This document shows, one piece after another, positions 57,193 through 64,000 of a stretch of DNA of 64,000 bases. Under the pieces are notes generated by a model. It had not been told where the DNA came from and did no database searches. It saw nothing but the letters and a program-made list of their open reading frames with translations. This DNA is from Ditylenchus dipsaci (taxonomy: Eukaryota; Nematoda; Chromadorea; Rhabditida; Anguinidae), in contig SADC01000354.1 of assembly GCA_004194705.1 (NCBI GenBank), positions 1 to 64,000 of the forward strand, in the 5' to 3' direction. Position numbers and translations under genes: made by a program. Numbering within the stretch: the stretch's first letter is position 1; each line of letters begins with the position of its first letter.

Positions 57193-57700
57193 TAGTTGTG
57201 GCAAGGGGTTGGCAATGGATCTACTATGTACATGCTCTAACTTGTCCTATTGTCTTCATAATCTGGCTATTCGCATACTCTGACTTTCCCGAACAACACC
57301 CCTGCGTCTCCAGAGTGGAGGTGGAGAAGATTCACAGAGGCAAGACAAATGCTCACATCGAACTGCATGATTTCATCCCATATGCAGTCGGTTTCTAAAA
57401 CAAATTTTTAATAAAAATAACTAGAAATATTTTAGGCGATTTTAAAAATCCAATTATATGGGTGGTCTGGCTAAATGCATTTGCAGGTGGGCGGAATTGG
57501 CAATTTCGGTGATCAGAAAAATATATCCGCTTGTTATAGATATTGTCTCAGGCATTTTCCTCTTGACTTATCTGCCCACTTATGTGACAGCAGTGCTGAA
57601 GTATGATGTAAAGACTGCTGGCTTTTACAGTATGTTGCCCGCATTAGCTGTTGTACCTTTAAAAGTGACTTGTGGCTTTTGCAGTGACAGGATCAAGTAA
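57193..57700 (+). CDS. SLC17-family anion transporter, central fragment
   Basis: SLC17 (sialin/VGLUT/NPT) proteins are 12-helix major-facilitator organic anion transporters. Exon 57193-57389 reads ARGWQWIYYVHALTCPIVFI, then SDFPEQHPCVSRVEVEKIHR (family 'W.YvFYv.G..g..W......S..P..HP.is..E...I'). After a 46-nt intron an exon from 57436 reads GDFKNPIIWVVWLNAFAG and, in another frame, LLTYLPTYVTAVLKYDVKTA and LPALAVVPLKVTCGFCSDRI, the TM7-8 region (family 'llTwLPtY....L.fdi...G..salPyl'). A frame break lies near 57490-57540. The upstream half and the last helices were not found within the window. Confidence 0.8.
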
Positions 57701-58837
57701 TGTTTATTTAAAATAAACTCAAAGATGGTAAACTGAAAGACATAAACAAATTACAAGCCCTTTACCTTCGGCTAGTGAAAGCCTGAACTCTAGGGAGCTC
57801 AAAACAACGAAACTGTTAGTACTTCTATGGTGTACACCCCACCTTCTAAATGAAGAAAAAACTCATTCATTTGAATTTGCGGCAAAAAACTTCAAGAGTG
57901 CGATGTTTTTCGCACGGAAATTTTTTTTCGCAGTTTCTTTTTTGCGAAAACTTTTTGGCAGCTCTACAATTTTGTTGTTTCCGCATTTTGAGTGTTTCGA
58001 ATTAATTTTCTTGGCGAAACTTTAAAAGAAGGCAAAAGAAAGAATTTGAGACACATCGATCTGTTTTCCAAAGCTATGTGTGCGATTTTGTATGGAGAAG
58101 AAAATTTGCAGGAAACAATATTATCTATTATTTGTGGTCGCAGATTGTTAAATTATATGCTTGTGAATAATAAATATATTTAAATTCGGAAAAAAGCAAA
58201 AAAAATTAAAAGGTCGGGGTGTAAAAGGGGGTGTAAGCCATTGAAGTACCAAAGTATTTTCGAAATGATACTATAGGAGCCGAGAAATAACCCTTTGAAA
58301 TTGTTCGGTCATCAGGTGTCACTTTTTTCACTTTTCAACTAGGTCCACGTTTTCACAATCAACTCCACACTCCTAATAGCTCATTTTACTCCTTATTAAA
58401 AAAGCGTTCTAAATTCAAAATTATTTGAAAGTTTTGGAAAAATGGGTTAAAAACATTTGAAAAGTTGTCATTGTGGAAAATCGTAAATTTGGGAAAAGAA
58501 ACCCTGTTTTGACACCCTTATTTCGCGTTGGCCATTCTATGTTTTATTTCATTTTGTAGCCCTGTTCCTGCGCTACAAGGAAGGCTCAAACAAATTAATC
58601 AATTTTTAAGTGGGAACTGTGCTCAAACACGCCCTTCTTTAAAGTAACTCGTAAAATGTCAATAAATAATTTGACGTAAAACTTTTTTCCGCTAGGAAAA
58701 CCCTGAATTCTAACACCGGATTCATGCTCAGCATGGTTGACTTGCATGTGAAACTGCTTCGGCAGAAATAGAATTGCTTTTTGATTTCAGATTACGCTCG
58801 AGACAAAACATATTTAAACTTGCTTACCGTATTTTCT
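57701..58837. other. No gene recognised
   Basis: AT-rich. The frame 57992-58183 has no signature. Fragments such as GAAAACCCTGAATTCTAACA then CCGGATTC at 58700 also occur near 50990 and 52080, so dispersed repeat debris is present. Confidence 0.4.
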
Positions 58838-59068
58838 CTATGAATTACCCCTCTCTATTAATCACCCCCATAGGCACCCTGTATCTCAGCTCAAAAAAAT
58901 TATTTTGCAAATCTGTTTTTTGCGTTTTTTATTCACCACGAACTTAGTTGATTCCACTTTTTAGATTTTGGTTGAGTACCCAAAATCTCAAAATCAAAAT
59001 TTTTTTTTCGATTTTTCAGGGGTTGAAAAATAATTACCCCGGGGTAATTAATAGAGAAAATACGGTAT
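58838..59068. mobile_element. MITE, ends ACCGTATTTTCTCTATGAAT
   Basis: TTACCGTATTTTCTCTATGA...TTAATAGAGAAAATACGGTA ends, with ATTACCCC words at both sides. Same family as 16640. Confidence 0.75.
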
Positions 59069-59109
59069 ATTTGTCTCGGGGTTCTTGGCGTATAAAAATT
59101 ACTTGAAAG

Positions 59110-59947
59110 TAGAGACAGAAACAAGACAAGATCTTGGCCAAGATTTTGTCTTGTCTTGCCCGATTTCGACTGAAAATCTTGTCTTGGGATCTTGCTTGGT
59201 CATTTCTAGAAATCTTGGTCTTGGTCTTGGTTTTATGGTCAATCTTGTATGCAAAATTTACAAAACACCGACAACCCATTTTATCGTTTTCAGGACCCAT
59301 AGCATACCTGAATTCTGTTTTTGGGCTTCATACAAGATAAAAAATGGCGGGAAAAGACAATTCCGTCCCGCTCGCCGTCCCGAAATCCACCTGAACATTT
59401 TTCAACAATGTCCTGTCCGGTGTACCGTCTGGAAAAGAATTATACAAATTTCGTCCCGTGTCGTCCCAAAAATGTCGAACTTGCATCTCTAAGAAAACAC
59501 ACGTCAAACAATATAAAAAGCACAAGATCAAAACCAGGGAAACATAGTGCGTAAAAATTAAAAACACTAGCTACAAGTTTTGATATAAAAATGGTCACCT
59601 GTTAAAAACTGTCAAAATTGTGTAAACAGTCAACTTTCGATTTAAAGAACCCTCGATTAACGAAACTCTCAATTTATCGAACTTTTTTCAACGCCTATTC
59701 TGCCAGTGATTAAATAAAATGACTAAAATTTACTCTTGATATAACAAAACTCTTGGTTTAACGAACATTTTTTCCGGTCCCCAAGGCTCGTTAAATCGAG
59801 AGAGGCCTGTATAAATCTTGGTTTTAAGCCAAGATCTAGGCCAAGATCTTGACTGGCCGTTCTCAAAAATCTTGCTCTTGGTCTTGGTCAAATTTCAGCT
59901 GAAAATCTTGTCTTGGAATCTTGCTTGGTCCCCACTTTCTGTCTCTA
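59110..59947. mobile_element. hAT-like element, TIR TAGAGACAGAAA, filled with ATCTTGGTCTTGG
   Basis: 838 bp. Perfect 8-bp TSD CTTGAAAG (59102-59109 and 59948-59955). Subterminal arms are degenerate inverted arrays of CTTGGTCTTGG/AGATCTTGGCC. The centre contains unrelated frames without signat­ure and a TTCGATTTAAAGAACC...GGTTTAACGAAC pogo-like word pair (59635-59810). Confidence 0.88.
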
Positions 59948-59955
59948 CTTGAAAG

Positions 59956-60480
59956 ACGTTTATACACTGTTCTGAAATTAATATAAAATTTTTGTGACCT
60001 GTGTGATGCGTAAGAATAACAATTTGAAAAACCCCGAATTCGGCTCGGGGCATCGCGGGGTCCGCATCGAAAAACATTGAAAACTCCGCCCTCGAACAGT
60101 ACAAGAGAGTAAAACACCGCCCGAAACCCGCCCGAAGGCACTTTCTGTCACTAGTTTGAGCCATATTTTGTCGACATTTCGGTGTTGCAATCTCAGACAA
60201 ACATGTGCAGAATTCAAAGTTGGGTTAGCGTTATCAATCAAATTTAGATTTTTATGCCATTTTTGAAGGAATTTCATAATTCTGATATCAGTGTCGAAAG
60301 GGGGGGGACAAGGAATTTTTTTTGTAAAAATTTCACTTTTGTCCCAGATCTTTCCTTTTTCATTCACTTAGTTATTTTAGTCACCTTTTCTGTCTAAAGT
60401 GCTTTATTTCCCATAAGTTATTGTAACTTATACTTCTATCAAAAATTTAGATACTTTTCTGCTGGAATATAGTGAAATAA
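59956..60480. other. No gene recognised
   Basis: Contains a stretch (60150-60290: AGCCATATTTTGTCGACA...GTTGCAATCTCAGACAAAC) homologous to the segment at 52670-52780 and 55060-55145, so it is repeat debris. Confidence 0.5.
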
Positions 60481-60489
60481 GATGTTTTT

Positions 60490-60920
60490 AGTTGGCAATA
60501 GTACCCGAACGACCTGAATGGTACCCGAATCACGTATATGGTACCCAAACCACATCAGTACTACCCAAACTACCTTCATACTACCCTAAATAACCCAAAC
60601 TACGAAAAATGACCCTAAACACTCCAAAACCGCTCTCCAATTGGTCAACCCAAACATCCTACGGTTAACGTGCGTTCGTGGTACCACTTAGGTATAGCTT
60701 CCTGGGAGCGAGGGTTTAGACATTGCAAGTATTGGTTTTAATTTGTCAATATTGGTTTTAATTTGTAGTATACCTACTTCTGGTGGTTTGAGGTGATTTA
60801 AGTCGATTTGGGGTGATGTGGGGGGATTTGGAGTGGTTTGATGTGGTTTGGTGGTTTGAAGTGATTTGAGGTGATATGGGGTGATTTGCAATAGTAATAT
60901 GGTGTGATTTTAGATGATTT
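60490..60920. repeat. Two degenerate minisatellites
   Basis: 60500-60660: units of TGGTACCCGAACCAC. 60765-60920: units of GGTTTGAGGTGATTTG. The second resumes at 62935-63020 on the far side of the nested elements, showing that those inserted into it. Confidence 0.65.
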
Positions 60921-61452
60921 AAAGGGGGGGGAAGCCATTTAGGTTTGAAAAAGTGGCTTCCATGGCGCAGTTTTTTGTTGCAGATTCAATCCCACGTAGT
61001 GGCACACTATTTTTTTGGCTTGTTTAGCCAGTTTAGAGGTAATTAGACTTTTTTGACGCCAGATTCGGAATCAGCGACCCAAATTACCTCTAAACTGGCC
61101 AAAGAAGCCAAAAATAGTGTGCCACCACGTGGGATTGAACCTGCAACACCAAAAACACCATTTGGGCCAAAAACGGTGAGTAGACGTTTGGCTACCAAAT
61201 GGGACATTTTTGGCGTTCTGCCCTATGTTCTGTTTAAGCTACTTAGGCTTATTTTTCAGCCATTTTGTAGTTCGTAAGACATTTTTTGGTCCTAAGCCTA
61301 AACCTAAGCCTAAGCCTAAGGCCTAAGCCTAAGCCTAAGTAGGCCTAAGTGGCTAAAACAGAACATAGGGCAGAACGCCAAAAATGTCCCATTTGTAGCC
61401 AAACGTCTATACCCCAAAAAACGAGAGCACTTACGCATTACGCCATGGAAGC

Positions 61453-62892
61453 AGTGATGTTCGGTGCAAATTATTCGATAGATTCAATAGATTATAATTG
61501 TTTACAAAAAAGTAATCGATTGAAAATTATTAATTTTTCGATTACTTTTCTGTAATCGATTGTAAATTATTGATTCTTTCGATTAGTTTCATGTAATCGA
61601 TTGTAAATTATAAATTCTTCGATTAGTTTCATGTTATCGATTGTAAATTTTTGATTCTTCCGTGTAATCGAAAGACTAAGTTAGTAAAAAGGCTATTTTG
61701 TGATACACATGACATTGAAAGCAGAAGTTCGTCTTTATACAATTGTTTTTACTCAAGAAAAAACAGTTTATTATCTTTTTTTGCTGGGTTATTCTTTCTA
61801 TTACACGCAAGAATCAAAAATTTACAACCGATTACATAAAACTAATCGAAAGAGTCAAAAGTTTACAATGGGTTGCATGAAACTAATCGAAATACAGTCG
61901 ACTCTCTCATTAGTGTACACCAAGGGACCGGCCTCAGGTGTACACTAATGAGAAGTGTACACTATTAAGAGTGTACACTAATGAGAATTCAAATTTACCC
62001 GAGCTGTACACTGATGAGAGTTTTCGTATCTACTCTGACTGTATCTACTCTGATAGGAACCCATGCTCTAATAAGCGCCCACCCTAACTAGAAGTAGTCT
62101 GAAATTTGTGTTTTCATTTACTGTTTGAGCTATGTAAAAAGTGACTGCGAGGAACTCAAAAAATCTAACAGCCACTTTTTACACAGCTCAAACATTAAAT
62201 AAAAATTGTAGTTTCAGACCATTTAAAGTTTGAAAAAATTGCATGATTCTAATAAGCACCCATGCGCTCCTGTTATGAGAAATACGGTTTTCCATGTGAA
62301 AATTAACTGCCAATAATATTGTTATTCAATTAAACCTATCTTTCAACAAAAAATTATTGACCAACAACAAAATAGGGGCTTTTAAGTCAGTAAAAATAAT
62401 AATCCCCTCCCCTCCTCGGTCCTTTAGAGTTCTCGGTCTCCTCGGTCCCCTTTTCTGTGGCTTAAAAAGACACACCCGGCTAACCCTGATTGAGAGACCA
62501 AAATGTTCAAATGAGATGAAAAAAATAAAGCAGCTAATTTTCTTTAATGAGACAGCCAAATTTTCGGAAAAAAGTCCCGAAAGTTGGTGTTGTACACTAA
62601 AGAGAGTGTGTTTGATTTAGTCGGGACCGACTTCAAGTGTACACTAACGAGAAGTGTACATTAATCAGAGTGTACACTAATGGGAGGGTACTTTATAAAG
62701 GGTTTTAGTCAAAACTAACCAAAGTGCTTCTAGGTGTACACTAATGGGAGAGTGTACATTAATGAGAGAGTCGACTGTAATCAAAAATTTACAATCGATT
62801 ACATTTAACTAATCGAAAGAATCAATAATTTACAATCGATTACCTTTTTGTAAATTTTTGATCTCTAAATTAATCCTAAGTGAGCATCATTG
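61453..62892. mobile_element. Tandem-arm element, unit GTAATCGATTGTAAATTATT
   Basis: Inserted in the outer element with a 9-bp TSD CATGGAAGC (61444-61452 and 62893-62901). Arms (61470-61675 and 61805-62870) are inverted arrays of AATCGATTGTAAATTATTGA then TTCTTTCGATTAGTTTCAT. The right arm is split by the MITE at 61893. Confidence 0.85.
61893..62778. mobile_element. Tc1/pogo-type MITE, word GTGTACACTAATGAGAG
   Basis: Ends TACAGTCGACTCTCTCATTA / TAATGAGAGAGTCGACTGTA with TA flanks, inserted in the right arm of 61453-62892. Both subterminal regions repeat GTGTACACTAATGAGAG several times. The centre contains CTCTAATAAGCGCCC words of the 6829 family. Confidence 0.9.
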
Positions 62893-63019
62893 CATGGAAG
62901 CCACTTTTTCAAACCTAAATAGCTCGCCCCTTTAAGTGGTATGGAGATATTTGGAGGGTTTGAAGTCATTAGAGGTGATTTGCACTGGTTTGGGGTGGTT
63001 TCAATGATTAGGAGTGGTT

Positions 63020-64000
63020 GAATCGTCATTTTTAGGTGCTACATATATATGTTGCTTAGTTTCTGGTGTTATATACGCTGATACATATCCAAGGCTTCAA
63101 AAAAGTGAAATAGGTAATAAGCAGAAAAGGCCATTGTAAGCACCCTGATTTTGACAAGCTGCTTCATACCTCCATTGTAAACAGGCCAGCGTACGGAAGT
63201 TGTGACTGATAGTGACTCATACACAATGGAGGATTGAGGTTGAAGTTGAGGATTGAGGATTTTCATGAGACCTTTCATTAAAAATTCCTCAATCCTCAAT
63301 ACTCATCATCAACTTCAATCCTCTAACTTCAATTTCAATCCGCAACCTAATGAACGCTTTTTTTTGAAGATTGAGCTTCAGCTTTAGCTTGAAGAAAATG
63401 TTCGTCGACAACATTTTCGCAATATTTCCTCAAGCTGAACATGATCTTCAATCCTCCACCTATAGCGGAGAGTAAGGGATTTTTTTTTAATTTTTGGAGA
63501 TCAAGGTTAGGATTTGTTTGTCAGTATTCTGTCAGAGGTGATACTGTCGGCTTTTTTTGCCTTACTCAGTTTCCGGTTAAGTAGGGTTTACCTGGTTTCA
63601 GCATCTTCTGATTTTTTAGACCCATTTTTTTTAATTAACGCAAATCCTCTTCCTTTCATAGGTATAATTTATTTTGCATAGTTTGTTCTTGATCAACCCT
63701 CAGTGGTCGTGACCCAGTCTCCAGCATCTTGACCCACCCTCATGGTCCTGATTCACCCACAATGTTCATGACATACCCTCGAGGGTCGGGATTCACTTTT
63801 ATTGCTCCTGATTACCCTCAAATTAATCAGACATTACCCTCAATGTTCATGATTAACCGTCTCTGGTCATGACCACCCTTCAATTTTTCTAATCCGCCCT
63901 CAGTGGTCTATGTCTACACACAGTGGCCAGGAAATTTTTTCTTGTGTCATTCTGGTTCATTTAGGTGTATACTGCGTGAATAAAAATCCCTTACCATAAC
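63020..64000. other. Repeats only
   Basis: 63220-63450 is an imperfect palindrome of TTGAGGATTGAGG/CCTCAATCCTCAA words. 63680-63920 is a degenerate ~30-bp minisatellite (CCCTCAGTGGTCNTGACC). No gene signature. Confidence 0.5.

Larger units (their letters stand above)
60925..62935. mobile_element. Outer nested element, ends GGGGAAGCCATTTAGGTTTG
   Basis: Left AAAGGGGGGGGAAGCCATTT...GAAAAAGTGGCTTCCATGG and right inverse CCATGCAATG-side GGAAGCCACTTTTTCAAACC...CCCCTTT. Contains a tRNA-like inverted pair (60960-60995 and 61110-61150, GATTCAATCCCACGT), a 61188-61412 palindrome with a CCTAAG hexamer array, and the element 61453-62892. Confidence 0.75.

Overview
This window looks like nuclear DNA from a small-intron animal. 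It is AT-rich. Its recognisable genes are animal-type and split by introns mostly 45-60 nt long with GT...AG ends: PAM, DPY19, NUP58, PBDC1, SLC17, POLR2G, RPL41 and H2B. Most of the remaining DNA is non-autonomous DNA transposons, many nested. Very short introns, fast-evolving proteins and MITE-filled gene bodies would suit an appendicularian tunicate or another compact fast-evolving invertebrate, but the sequence alone does not settle the clade. Several genes carry 1-nt indels relative to their families, some beside homopolymers. Either these copies are decaying or the assembly is lightly polished.

Layout. 0.1-3.1 kb: POLR2G (RPB7) on minus and a DPY19-like C-mannosyltransferase on plus, head to head. 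3.1-8.8 kb: repeats only. 8.8-16.3 kb: PAM (peptidylglycine alpha-amidating monooxygenase) on plus, with PHM, PAL and a C-terminal membrane helix, its introns holding several elements. 18.4-20.8 kb: a MULE transposon with a decayed FLYWCH/MULE transposase. 23.2-35.5 kb: NUP58 on minus, with introns swollen by insertions. 37.2-38.2 kb: PBDC1 on minus, between two copies of one element. 40.1-42.6 kb: an element with about 135-bp terminal inverted repeats (TIRs) that contains an intron-bearing RPL41 and a 65-codon gene. 42.6-45.5 kb: a second inverted-repeat unit holding RPB1 (POLR2A) pieces next to an H2B end. 46-47.7 kb: a PIF/Harbinger remnant. 47.7-56.4 kb: nested palindromes. 57.2-57.7 kb: an SLC17 transporter fragment. 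59-64 kb: nested MITEs and minisatellites.

Main observation. At least ten different elements share one design: two inverted arms, each built from a short unit (about 10-20 bp) in tandem, with a private unit for each family, usually bounded by an 8-bp (sometimes 9-bp) target-site duplication (TSD). One of them carries the MULE transposase. One carries what looks like a complete ribosomal-protein gene. A parallel hAT-like group (8-bp TSD, TAG... ends) also has interiors that echo its ends. This resembles a Foldback/Pack-MULE-like system and is the best candidate here for something undescribed.
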